Assembly (NCBI GenBank): GCA_044375915.1
Contig: JBILLU010000024.1
Span: forward strand, 1-27,834
Source: JAFEBO01 sp044375915
Lineage (GTDB): Bacteria > Planctomycetota > Phycisphaerae > Phycisphaerales > UBA1924
Length of the DNA: 27,834 nt
Reading direction: 5' to 3'
The notes beneath the pieces were generated by a model, which saw only the letters and a program-made list of their open reading frames with translations, ran no database searches and was not told the DNA's origin. Made by a program: the position numbers and the translations under genes. Positions 1 to 7,365 of this stretch are shown piece after piece. Position 1 is the stretch's first letter. Every line of letters starts with the position of its first letter.

Positions 1-61
1 GGGGCCCCCCCCGCGGCCCCCCCCCCCCCCGCCGGCGCGCCCCCCCCCCCGCGGCTCGGAA
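1..61. repeat. Extreme G/C low-complexity tract at window edge
   Basis: Almost pure C with a few G blocks (runs of about 10 to 15 C). It lies just past the stop codon of the minus-strand metalloprotease gene. It could be a real GC-rich 3-prime region, but homopolymer runs of this kind at a sequence edge are also typical of assembly or polishing error. No gene is visible in it. Confidence 0.6.
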
Positions 62-81
62 GGGGGCGTGAGCGTTGCCGA

Positions 82-2976
82 TCACGGGCACAGCAGCGCG
101 TCGTACGCCACCGCGAAGACCGTGAAGTCGCCGTCGTCGACGGAGCCGTCGCGGTTCAGGTCGGCCAGACAATCCGGCGGCATCGCCACGTCGGCGCAGT
201 CCAGCACGTTGTACGCCGATGCGAATGGCGAGAAGTCGGCGTCGTCCACGAAGCCGTCGGCGTTGAGATCGGCCGGGCAGTTGCTTGCGAGGTACTCAAA
301 CGCCCCGCGGTCGATCACGCCGTTGCGGCGTGGCATCCCCGCAAGGTCGAGCGGGTAGTCGAGCAGCACTGAGTTGTCGCCGGTGTTGATGCAGAGTGAA
401 CCGGCACCGAGTCGGTAGTTGCCGCCGAAGGGGTTCACGAACAGCGGGCTGGTCCCGTTGTTGTTGATCCCGCCCAGCAGTCCGTTCCAGCCTTGCACGC
501 TCGAGTGTTGCGGCGACCCGGAGGTTGTTCCGTAGTAGACGAGATTCGTGTCCTGCGTGTTGGTCAGCCCGCCGCTGTTGCCCCAGAGCACGGCGTTGGT
601 GAATGTCGCGTTCGCAAAGTAGACGGTCGCGCCGCCCGTGTACAGCCCCGCGGTGTTGCCGGCGATGGTGGTGTTGCGGATGCCCGCGCTCGAATCGTTG
701 GCGATCCACAGGCCCGCGCCGTCGGCCGCGGCGGTGTTGTCGGAGATGAGCGTGTTGTAGATGTTCAGGGTGGAGTTGTTCACGTCGATCCCGCCGCCGT
801 TGTAGGTGGTGGCGGCGTTGCGGCTGATGCGGCTGGTCTTGACAACGATCGCGCTGGCGTCGCTTGCGAGCGCCCCGCCCCAGGCGCCGGAGTTGTGCGT
901 GAGGCGGGAGTCCTCGACGGTGAGCGCCGTTTCTGAGTACGCGGAGATCGCGCCGCCGCCGCCGGTGGCGGTGTTGTGGTGGAAGAGGCAGTTCTTGATC
1001 ATCACGTTCGACGCTGTGTCGGCGAGCAGCCCGCCGCCGTAGCCGGCGCGGTTGCCGGTGAATGTGCAGTTCGCGATGGTCGGGGCGGCGTTTCTGAGGA
1101 ACACGCCAGCGCCCGAGAAATCGGAGTACCCACCGGTGATGGTGAACCCATCGAGCCGCGCGTTGGACGCGATGTCGTAGCCGGTCACGACCGAGTACGT
1201 GTTGTCGGTCTCGTCGGCGGCGTTGCCGATGTTGCCGTCGAGCGTGGAGGGAGAGACGCCGAGGACGCGCTGCGCGAGCGACGTCTCGCCGCCGCCGGGG
1301 CGGGACTTGCCGCGGAACCCGCCGTAGATCGAGAGACCCGAGCGCAGCGGGAAGCTCGACCAGCGTGATGCCGAGCCGGACCCCGGCGTGTAGCTGCCGC
1401 CCGCGACCCACACCTGGGCGATGTTCGAGCACCGCAGCGTCGACATCGCGAGAATCTCGCTCAGGTCCGCGCCCGCGTGTGCCCATGTGCGGCCCTCCCC
1501 CGGTCCGGGCGTCGTCGCGTCGGCGAACCGCTTCTCCTCGCACTCATCGGGGCGGCAGTCGCCGTTCGCGTCGACGCTCAGCAGGGTCGCGATGTCGGTC
1601 GCGTCGTCGATGCCGTTGGCGTTGCAGTCGATGATGCCCGCGGCGTCGCGGTAGTTCGCGAGCGTCCAACGGGTCTGCTGGATCATCAGCGCGTTGTACG
1701 CCGCACGCGTCTGCCCGACCGGCACGCCCGCGGGCTTGTTGGTGCCCGGCGCGATGAGGTTCGGGTTGGAGTACATCGGCAGGCGGATCGCGCCCGGATA
1801 CGACATGATCGTGCCGTAGGTCTGGCCGTTGTGGGTGAAGTAGTGGCCGCGGGCGTATGAGGTCGGGGCGTTCGCGTCGTTCTCGTAATCGTGGGCGCAG
1901 CCGAAGTTGTGTCCGATCTCGTGGGCGAAGAGCAGGTCGCCGCCGCCGAGCGTGCGCCAGTTCACGCACGCGAACGCGTCTTTCTGGTCCCAGATCGCCC
2001 ACCACGCGGCCCCGCCGATGAAGCGGGTGTCATCGATCGCGAGCGCGACGGTGTCGGCCTTGGCCGCATCGCGGAGCGCGTGCACGTTGTCCATGAACCC
2101 GTCGGCGGTCTCGGTGACGCGCTGCAGGTGGTTGATCCAATCGGGCGCCACCTCGTTGTAGTTCACCTCGGCGTACCCGGCGACCCGCAGCTGCAGCCGG
2201 TTCGCGCCGCCGGTGTTGATGCCCGAGTTCGTGAACGCTCCGTTCGCCGCGTCGATCGCGTTCTGGAAGCGGGCCTGCAGGTTCGCCGCCCCGCCCGCGG
2301 CGTTCTTCGCCAGGGTCGTGTACACGCACAGCACATCCACGATCGACTGATCGTCGGAGCAGTTGCAGGGCTGGGCCGCGGCGGCCGTGATTGCCGGAGA
2401 TGGGTTCGGAACCGCCGTCTGCTCTTCAGAAGGTCTTGTCGCGCCGCTGCGTTCCTCGCGCGCGAGGCCCCGTGCATCTTCACCCGAACGGTCCGCGATC
2501 CCCGGTACGCCCGCGACCCGCGTTGACACTGGCTGCGGCACCGACAGGCACCGCACGGTCTCTTCGGGCCGCAGTTGCTCCACCCGCGCCAGCGCCACCC
2601 CGGACCCATCATCGCGCGCCGCAACGCTGGTCTCCGGCGTGATCGAGAACATCCCACGCTGCGTCCAGAACCCGGCCGCGACCACGCCGTTCTCGATCGT
2701 GATCGTGCCCGAACCCAACGCATCGCCGTCCAGCGTGACATGCAGCGTCACGCCCGAAGGCCGCCGCACGACGCGGCTCACGGTCAGGTCGAGCGCGGTA
2801 TCCGCAAACAGCGGCAGACGGAATGCCGCCCCGATCTCTGTTGGGAATGCGTGCACGGACACTGCCGCGAGTTCGGAGCGCAACGGCCCGGAGCGATCGG
2901 CGGCGTGCGCAGTGGCCGCACACATTGCCGCACACATTGCCGAACCAAGCACGATGGCGGAGAACGATGCACGCAT
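82..2976 (-). CDS. Secreted M12-type metalloprotease with beta-helix and dockerin-like tail
   Basis: The 964-residue product begins with a signal peptide (about 1-26, ending AHAA). A variable pro-region follows, then a metzincin-type zinc protease domain at about 220-440. The zinc site HEIGHNFGCAHD is at 352-363 and the Met-turn IMSYPG around M391, so the catalytic His, Glu, His and His are all present. Around 448-481 is a TSP3/EF-hand-like linker (DCNANGIDD, DANGDCRPDECE). From about 500 to 890 runs a right-handed beta-helix of the choice-of-anchor Q style, closing with RGAFEY. The end (about 900-964) holds two calcium-binding dockerin-like repeats and a Cys. It is probably an extracellular or surface peptidase. 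The start at 2976 was chosen because a signal peptide begins there; the open frame upstream overlaps the M28 gene. A TATCGT box lies 6 nt before the ATG with no Shine-Dalgarno. The gene follows the M28 peptidase gene by 35 nt. The substrate is unknown. Confidence 0.88.
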   Translation of the reverse strand: MRASFSAIVLGSAMCAAMCAATAHAADRSGPLRSELAAVSVHAFPTEIGAAFRLPLFADTALDLTVSRVVRRPSGVTLHVTLDGDALGSGTITIENGVVAAGFWTQRGMFSITPETSVAARDDGSGVALARVEQLRPEETVRCLSVPQPVSTRVAGVPGIADRSGEDARGLAREERSGATRPSEEQTAVPNPSPAITAAAAQPCNCSDDQSIVDVLCVYTTLAKNAAGGAANLQARFQNAIDAANGAFTNSGINTGGANRLQLRVAGYAEVNYNEVAPDWINHLQRVTETADGFMDNVHALRDAAKADTVALAIDDTRFIGGAAWWAIWDQKDAFACVNWRTLGGGDLLFAHEIGHNFGCAHDYENDANAPTSYARGHYFTHNGQTYGTIMSYPGAIRLPMYSNPNLIAPGTNKPAGVPVGQTRAAYNALMIQQTRWTLANYRDAAGIIDCNANGIDDATDIATLLSVDANGDCRPDECEEKRFADATTPGPGEGRTWAHAGADLSEILAMSTLRCSNIAQVWVAGGSYTPGSGSASRWSSFPLRSGLSIYGGFRGKSRPGGGETSLAQRVLGVSPSTLDGNIGNAADETDNTYSVVTGYDIASNARLDGFTITGGYSDFSGAGVFLRNAAPTIANCTFTGNRAGYGGGLLADTASNVMIKNCLFHHNTATGGGGAISAYSETALTVEDSRLTHNSGAWGGALASDASAIVVKTSRISRNAATTYNGGGIDVNNSTLNIYNTLISDNTAAADGAGLWIANDSSAGIRNTTIAGNTAGLYTGGATVYFANATFTNAVLWGNSGGLTNTQDTNLVYYGTTSGSPQHSSVQGWNGLLGGINNNGTSPLFVNPFGGNYRLGAGSLCINTGDNSVLLDYPLDLAGMPRRNGVIDRGAFEYLASNCPADLNADGFVDDADFSPFASAYNVLDCADVAMPPDCLADLNRDGSVDDGDFTVFAVAYDALLCP
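2916..2942. repeat. 12-bp direct repeat in signal peptide
   Basis: The unit CCGCACACATTG occurs twice in tandem (2916-2927 and 2928-2939), followed by the first three bases of a third copy. It lies in the signal peptide and encodes MCAAMCAA in the metalloprotease, lengthening the hydrophobic core by four residues without a frameshift. Confidence 0.85.
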
Positions 2977-2982
2977 GCAGAC

Positions 2983-2991
2983 ACGATACCA
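2983..2991 (-). promoter_or_regulatory. Candidate extended -10 (TGG-TATCGT), metalloprotease gene
   Basis: On the minus strand TATCGT is preceded by TGG and ends 6 nt before the ATG at 2976. No purine-rich SD is near the start. This spacing would place transcription initiation at or next to the A of ATG. Confidence 0.4.
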
Positions 2992-3011
2992 ACCCCTGCA
3001 ATGTGTCCGTG

Positions 3012-4046
3012 TTATCGGGGCGTCGGCGACGCCAGCGACTGCAGCACTGCCGCCAGCCCATCGACAACGCGTGCCATCCGCTCGTAGTCCAGCGTGTCCG
3101 GCGTGTCGGTGGCTTGGTGGTAGTGCGGATTCCGAAACGGCGCGGTGTCTGTCACCATAATCGCCGGGTATCTCGCTTGCCAGAACGCCCAGTGGTCGGA
3201 CCAGCCGACGCCGGGCACGCCATTGGGAAGTGCGGCGCCTTCGCTGGGGAACGCCGCGTGGGTGCGGAACGCCGCGATGGCACGCTTCAGCAAGCCGCGG
3301 CTCGACACATCGCTCACGAACGCGATGAAGTTGCCTTCGCTGGGAAACAGGCCGCCGATCAGCGGCGGGTACTTCTGGGTCCCGGGCTCGTCGCGGTAGT
3401 AGCCAATGGTCTCGAGACTGAGCATCGCCACGATGTTGTCGTTCGCAGCGCGGCACGCCTTGGCGTAGATCAGGCTGCCCATCTCCGGCGTCTGGAACAG
3501 CGGCGGTTCTTCGTTGGGAAAGAGCACAAAGCGGATCGTGCGCGGCTGCGGCGAGCCCGCGAATCGTTTGGCAAGCGCGAGTACCGCCGCGCAGCCGCTG
3601 GCGTTGTCGTCCGCGCCGGGCGTTCCCTGGTATGAGTCGTAGTGCGCGCCGACGACGATGATCTCATCGGGGTTGCTGGTGCCCTTCAAGGTCGCTTCGA
3701 GATTCGGCGCCGGGCTGCCGCGGCCGGCGAACGAGTGATCGCGCACTTCGTAGCCGTACGACGCGAGTTCGTTCTTCAGATACAGCGCCGATTCGGCGAG
3801 TTGCTTAGGGTGAAACGTGCTGCGGCGACCGATCGATGACGCGAGGTACTCCACGTGTGTGCGGAGTTCGCTCGCCAGCGCGGACTGCTCGGGCGTCAGC
3901 GGCGGCAGCGGGCCGCGATGCGACGACCCGGGCATCCGGACCAGCGCGTTCCATGCGAGCAGAAGGCCAACACCGATCAACGCGAACAGCAATCCGAGCC
4001 TTCGCAGCGTGCGCCGATCCCAGAGCCGAAGTCGCAGGGTTTTCAT
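3012..4046 (-). CDS. M28-family zinc peptidase (aminopeptidase-like), membrane-anchored
   Basis: The product has 344 residues from the ATG at 4046. An alternative ATG 16 codons upstream (4094) adds a non-hydrophobic stretch, and the later start puts a basic N-terminus directly before the membrane segment at about 17-34 (LGLLFALIGVGLLLAW). The rest is a single M28 domain: AHYDS with zinc ligand H135, GADDNASG with bridging D146/D147, NEE at 178-180 with the catalytic Glu and next ligand, LET at 211-213, SDHW at 283-286, and a late His H310 in HYHQATDT. Length and motif order fit bacterial M28 co-catalytic di-zinc exopeptidases. The protein is probably anchored with its catalytic domain outside the cytoplasm and releases N-terminal amino acids. 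It is 35 nt upstream of the secreted metalloprotease, so the two may act together on extracellular protein. It could also be a glutaminyl cyclase-like member, since M28 folds do both; peptidase is more likely. Confidence 0.88.
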   Translation of the reverse strand: MKTLRLRLWDRRTLRRLGLLFALIGVGLLLAWNALVRMPGSSHRGPLPPLTPEQSALASELRTHVEYLASSIGRRSTFHPKQLAESALYLKNELASYGYEVRDHSFAGRGSPAPNLEATLKGTSNPDEIIVVGAHYDSYQGTPGADDNASGCAAVLALAKRFAGSPQPRTIRFVLFPNEEPPLFQTPEMGSLIYAKACRAANDNIVAMLSLETIGYYRDEPGTQKYPPLIGGLFPSEGNFIAFVSDVSSRGLLKRAIAAFRTHAAFPSEGAALPNGVPGVGWSDHWAFWQARYPAIMVTDTAPFRNPHYHQATDTPDTLDYERMARVVDGLAAVLQSLASPTPR

Positions 4047-4054
4047 GCTAGTAC

Positions 4055-4060
4055 ATACTA
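4055..4060 (-). promoter_or_regulatory. Candidate -10 (TAGTAT), M28 peptidase gene
   Basis: TAGTAT on the minus strand ends 8 nt before the ATG at 4046 in an AT-richer pocket. No SD is visible. A weak TGGAAC lies 17 nt upstream as a possible -35. Confidence 0.35.
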
Positions 4061-4109
4061 ACGCTTGAGCTATTGCGGTTCCATCGAAGCTCAAAGCCGG
4101 TACAACGCC

Positions 4110-4142
4110 AAAAGGAAAAGGCGGGGCCTGGAAGGCCCCGCC
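4110..4142 (-). terminator. Rho-independent terminator of glutamate dehydrogenase gene
   Basis: A perfect 9-bp GC stem (4120-4128 with 4134-4142) has a 5-nt loop. Read on the minus strand it is followed by CTTTTCCTTTT. It sits 25 nt past the stop codon. The loop reads TTCCA on the transcribed strand, the same as the hairpin after rpsA. Confidence 0.85.
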
Positions 4143-4167
4143 CCTGAGTCATTGCTTGAAGTTCTTC

Positions 4168-5523
4168 TTACGGGAAGATGCCGCGGCTCGCGTACGCCTG
4201 GTTCAGCCGCTCCAGCGCCGCGATGTACGCCGCGGTGCGGAGGTCACAGCTGTACTTGCGACGCGCCTCGCGGGTCTTGCTCGCGGCCTTCACCATGTGC
4301 TTGTTCAGTTCGCGGTCGACCTGATCGAGCTCCCAGGAGTGGAACGTCTTGTTCTGCACCCACTCGAAGTACGACACGGTCACGCCGCCGGCGTTGCAGA
4401 GGATCGCGGGCAGGATCTCGATGCCGCGTTCCAGAAGGATGCGCTCGCCCGCGGGGGTGGTGGGGGCGTTGGCGCCCTCGGCGATGATGGTCGCGTTGAT
4501 CATCTTGGCCTCGGGCTCCTGGATCATCTGTTCCAGAGCGGCGGGGATGAAGACATCGACCTTGGTCTTGTAGAACTCTTCCTTGCTGACGCTGGTGGCC
4601 TTGGGATAGCCGCCGACGCCGCCCTTCTGGGCCACGTACGCCGCGAGGTCGGCGGCGTCGATGCCCTTGTCGTTCTTGAGGAAGCCGGTGTGATCGGCGA
4701 CGGCGATCATCTTGGCGCCCTTGCCCTGGAAGATCCTGCCCGACCACGAGCCGACGTTGCCGAAGCCCAGCACGCTGAACGTGCACTGCTCGGGCTTGAG
4801 GCCCAGTTCGGGGAGCATCTCGACGAGGGTGTCGACGACGCCCTGGCCGGTGGCCTTTTCGCGGCCGAGCGATCCGCCGTACTCAACGGGCTTGCCAGTG
4901 ATGACGGCGGACGGGTCCTTGCCGCCGACGTCGGCGAGGAAGGAGTAGGTGTCGGCGATCCAGGCCATGTGCTGGGCGTTGGAGCCGACGTCGGGCGCGG
5001 GGATGTCGTAATCCGGTCCGATGCTGTGCGCGATCGCGACGGTGAAGCGGCGGACGATGCGCTCCATCTCGGCGTTGCTGTGCTTGCGCGGGTCGACCTT
5101 CACGCCGCCCTTGCCGCCGCCGAAGGGCACGCCGACCAGCGAGCACTTCATGGTCATGAGGAACGAGAGCGACTTCACGTCGTCGAGGTGCACGTCGTGG
5201 TGGAAGCGCAGGCCGCCCTTGTACGGGCCGAGCGCGTTGTTGTGCTGCACGCGGTAGCCCTTGAAGAGGCGGTAGTGCCCGTCATCCATCTTCACGGGGA
5301 AGTGGACCATGATCTCGGTCTTGGGCTGCGAGAGGATGAGCTGCACCTTGTGGGGCAGGCCCATCAGTTCCGCGGCGTACAGCATCGAGCCGACGGTCTG
5401 GCGGTACAGGTTGTTGGGGTCGTGCGAGAAACCAAGCTCGTCGAAGATCGGGGAGTTGTAGTTCGCGGGCGGCGTGTTCTTCGGTTTGGCGTGTTGGGCC
5501 GGGTGGCTGTCGAGCGTGGTCAT
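4168..5523 (-). CDS. gdhA: NAD(P)-dependent glutamate dehydrogenase
   Basis: A 451-residue Glu/Leu/Phe/Val dehydrogenase that interconverts glutamate with 2-oxoglutarate and ammonia in the cytoplasm. The N-terminal substrate domain shows GPYKGGLRF (K102), MTMK (K126), GGGKGG with catalytic K138, and PAPDVGS with D178. The Rossmann domain follows with GFGNVG (253-258) and an Asp at the second strand end (VADH, D277), which leans toward NAD but does not settle the cofactor. Spacing and wording around GPYKGG and GGGKGGVKVDP resemble the hexameric archaeal/Thermotoga-type enzymes. Glutamate is preferred over leucine or phenylalanine as substrate from overall resemblance only. The ATG at 5523 gives an N-terminus of usual length; upstream open frame is low-quality. 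It has its own terminator and a 188-nt gap upstream, so it is probably a single-gene unit. Confidence 0.93.
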   Translation of the reverse strand: MTTLDSHPAQHAKPKNTPPANYNSPIFDELGFSHDPNNLYRQTVGSMLYAAELMGLPHKVQLILSQPKTEIMVHFPVKMDDGHYRLFKGYRVQHNNALGPYKGGLRFHHDVHLDDVKSLSFLMTMKCSLVGVPFGGGKGGVKVDPRKHSNAEMERIVRRFTVAIAHSIGPDYDIPAPDVGSNAQHMAWIADTYSFLADVGGKDPSAVITGKPVEYGGSLGREKATGQGVVDTLVEMLPELGLKPEQCTFSVLGFGNVGSWSGRIFQGKGAKMIAVADHTGFLKNDKGIDAADLAAYVAQKGGVGGYPKATSVSKEEFYKTKVDVFIPAALEQMIQEPEAKMINATIIAEGANAPTTPAGERILLERGIEILPAILCNAGGVTVSYFEWVQNKTFHSWELDQVDRELNKHMVKAASKTREARRKYSCDLRTAAYIAALERLNQAYASRGIFP

Positions 5524-5711
5524 AGGTGTGTCCGTGAGCGTCGAACGACGCGGGCGGCGGGAAGATACTCCGCGGCCTCGGGTGCACATCGCCCAAGCCG
5601 CCCCGCGTCCGCCGCGACGGGCCGTAATGGTAGTGGGGGAGAATGCCGACTGGCAAAGCCCGATCAACGACCGGATGTTTGCGGAAAAGGTGGGATCGTC
5701 GCGTGAGTCAC

Positions 5712-5939
5712 TCAGTGATTTGCCGGAGTCGGTGCGCACGTCGAGAGCTTGAAGGGACAGTAGAGGGGGCAGAAACCGATCAACGCGGTCGTGATGAACA
5801 CCGCGCCGAAGACGATCGCCAGCACGCCGAGCCAGGCGCCCGTGGCGGCATCGAGCATCAGCAACGCGGCCGCGACCAACGCAGCCCCGAGGACAAGGCG
5901 CGCGACTCGATCGATGCCACCGACGTTCTTGCAAAACAT
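5712..5939 (-). CDS. YgaP-like (DUF2892) small membrane protein
   Basis: The 75-residue product opens with MFCKNVGGIDRVARLVLG, the characteristic start of the YgaP-type transmembrane domain family, and has two hydrophobic helices (about 13-31 and 36-55). It ends with a Cys-containing stretch, GFCPLYCPFKLSTC. In some relatives this domain is fused to a rhodanese; here it stands alone and no sulfurtransferase is adjacent. GGAG lies about 9 nt before the ATG. The four Cys (3, 57, 61, 67) could bind metal or be redox-active, but this is inference. The gene is divergent from the receiver-like gene across a 159-nt gap and co-directional with the downstream glutamate dehydrogenase gene. Confidence 0.85.
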   Translation of the reverse strand: MFCKNVGGIDRVARLVLGAALVAAALLMLDAATGAWLGVLAIVFGAVFITTALIGFCPLYCPFKLSTCAPTPANH

Positions 5940-6098
5940 GTCTGAACTCCAAGTGCCGCCACCGAGGCGTTGGTTCGAAAGGCTCGGCACCAAGCCCCAG
6001 GCCCGGGAGCACTGCCCGGGGAAGCCCTTCATGTGTATCGGATGATATTGTCCGCAATTGGTTTCGGGCAACCATTCGAAGCCGGGCTTTGATTCGTC

Positions 6099-6512
6099 AT
6101 GATTCTCTATCTCGCCGCCGACCTTCTCTGGGCCAGCAAGATCAAGGCAACGGCCGACGCCCTCGGTCTGCCCTGCCGCCCGGTGCGAAACTTGGACATG
6201 CTTGAAGCCCGCCTTGCGGACAGCCCGGTGCGAGCGCTGATCGTGGATCTCGATGTGGCGGAGATGGCGTTGGCGATGATCGCGAGGGTGAAAGGCAGAG
6301 GCATCGGGCATCAGGCATCGGGCATCAGCATCAAGCAGGATCCGGCCGCGGCCTCTCTCCCCATCCGCGTCCTGGCCTTCGGGCCGCATATCGAGAAGAA
6401 CACGCTGCAGGCGGCCCGCGACGCGGGTGCGGACGATGTGCTGACGCGTGGGGCGTTTGATCATCACATGGATGAGGTCTTGACCAAGTTGGCGGCGGGA
6501 GGCGTGGGGTGA
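6099..6512 (+). CDS. Degenerate response-regulator receiver-like protein
   Basis: The 137-residue product has the alternating strand/helix pattern of a receiver domain and nothing else. The first strand ILYLAAD has D8. The third ends ALIVDLD, with D50 at the usual phosphoacceptor place. The fourth (IRVLAFG) has Gly at 95 where a conserved Thr/Ser is expected, and the fifth (DDVLTRG) has Arg at 117 in place of the conserved Lys. This suggests a pseudo-receiver that may not be phosphorylated normally. Residues about 67-79 (RGIGHQASGISIK) are encoded by a heptamer repeat and look like an insertion in the loop before strand four. No histidine kinase is nearby. The stop overlaps the start of the next small gene (GTGA), so the three genes to 7365 look like one operon. 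Confidence 0.7.
   Translation: MILYLAADLLWASKIKATADALGLPCRPVRNLDMLEARLADSPVRALIVDLDVAEMALAMIARVKGRGIGHQASGISIKQDPAAASLPIRVLAFGPHIEKNTLQAARDAGADDVLTRGAFDHHMDEVLTKLAAGGVG
6300..6333 (+). repeat. Heptamer tandem repeat inside receiver-like gene
   Basis: GGCATCG and GGCATCA alternate twice (6300-6327), followed by GCATCA. The tract is in frame and supplies about 11 residues of the protein. Composition and simple structure differ from the flanking coding sequence. Confidence 0.85.
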
Positions 6513-6664
6513 GATCGGCACGAACGGCCACGATGCTCATCAGCGCGGTACCGACCGCCGGCATGCGCGAGACCAAGATCGAAATTCAAGCTCTTCAGGA
6601 GCGATCCGGACTGCAGATGCGTGAGCACGCGAGCCAAGACCTGCCGGAGAGCGCAACGCCATGA
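6509..6664 (+). CDS. Small 51-residue protein, overlapping on both sides
   Basis: This frame opens with GTG at 6509, overlapping the stop of the receiver-like gene as GTGA, and closes with TGA at 6662-6664, overlapping the next ATG as ATGA. GGAGG at 6498-6502 sits 6 nt before the GTG, a strong ribosome binding site. The predicted peptide starts MRSARTATMLISAVPTAGM and continues with a charged, Gln/Glu-rich stretch (ETKIEIQALQERSG). It has no Cys and no clear membrane helix. It does not match a family I recognise. The two 4-nt overlaps plus SD are the pattern of translational coupling and argue for a real gene, but conservation was not tested. An internal ATG at 6533 gives a 43-residue alternative. 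Confidence 0.55.
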   Translation: MRSARTATMLISAVPTAGMRETKIEIQALQERSGLQMREHASQDLPESATP

Positions 6665-7365
6665 CACGCCAACGCGTGCCCCGTCATCGCTGGCACCGTC
6701 CGCTCCGTATCGCGGCCATCGGATTCTTTTGTTCGATTCCCTGGTTGTTCCGGTCGCCTTTGGGTGGCAGCCTCGACAAGTTCATTGCTGTCGGCGCCTT
6801 TGCCGTTGCGTTGTTTCTGGAACTGATCGTCAAACCGCGGCTGGAGTTGCCCGGGTCGCGGGTCTGTACGCGCTGCGACGCCAGCAGCCCGCCGCAGGCA
6901 AGGGCGTGCGTGTTCTGCGGCCGTGAGCGGCTGACCGATGGCGGTGTGCTGTATCCACCGTACCTGGCGGAGATCCCCGCCGCCCGGGTCGCCCACCGTC
7001 GCGCGATCGTCGCGCTCATCGTGCTCGGCGCAGCGACATTCATCCCGATGATCCTCTATCCGTCGCACGTCGCGATGGCGGGGTATTTCGTTGTCATCTA
7101 CTACACCTACGACATCATCACCGGCGCCATGCTCAAACGCACCCACCGCGCCCTCGTTGAACACGCTGGCGGGCTTTGCACCCACTGCACGTACCCGTTG
7201 GTCGATTCGTCGCCCCAGTGCCCGGAGTGCGGCATCGTCGGTTCGGTGAGCGATGCCCGCCGAGCGTGGGCCGCATCGGGACTGTGGCACCCGGACAATG
7301 CGATGGCGCAGCGCCTGCACGCCAAACCCGACGAGCCCCGAGCGTCAGCGAGTGGGTCGCACTGA
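6661..7365 (+). CDS. Four-TM membrane protein with two zinc ribbons
   Basis: The 234-residue product has hydrophobic segments at about 16-34, 41-58, 115-133 and 137-155. Between the second and third is a zinc ribbon with C69, C72, C83 and C86. After the fourth is another with C173, C176, C187 and C190 in the CxxCxYxL...CPECG form frequent in Phycisphaerae membrane proteins. Both ribbons lie on the same side of the membrane, presumably cytoplasmic. The function is unknown; the ribbons suggest metal-stabilised docking of protein or nucleic acid. The start overlaps the preceding 51-residue frame (ATGA). The last 11 codons (DEPRASASGSH) lie in a REP-like repeat, so the present C-terminus was probably set by that insertion. 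Confidence 0.75.
   Translation: MTRQRVPRHRWHRPLRIAAIGFFCSIPWLFRSPLGGSLDKFIAVGAFAVALFLELIVKPRLELPGSRVCTRCDASSPPQARACVFCGRERLTDGGVLYPPYLAEIPAARVAHRRAIVALIVLGAATFIPMILYPSHVAMAGYFVVIYYTYDIITGAMLKRTHRALVEHAGGLCTHCTYPLVDSSPQCPECGIVGSVSDARRAWAASGLWHPDNAMAQRLHAKPDEPRASASGSH

Noticed and set aside
2977..3456. Upstream extension of the metalloprotease frame
   Set aside because: It overlaps the M28 gene on the same strand in another frame and lacks a signal peptide; the start at 2976 does have one.
4156..5706. 516-codon open frame antisense to glutamate dehydrogenase
   Set aside because: Shadow frame caused by high third-position GC; low-complexity His/Val/Asp/Leu composition and no motifs.
5965..5985. 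tRNA T-loop-like GGTTCGAAAGG
   Set aside because: No acceptor stem or anticodon arm can be built around it.
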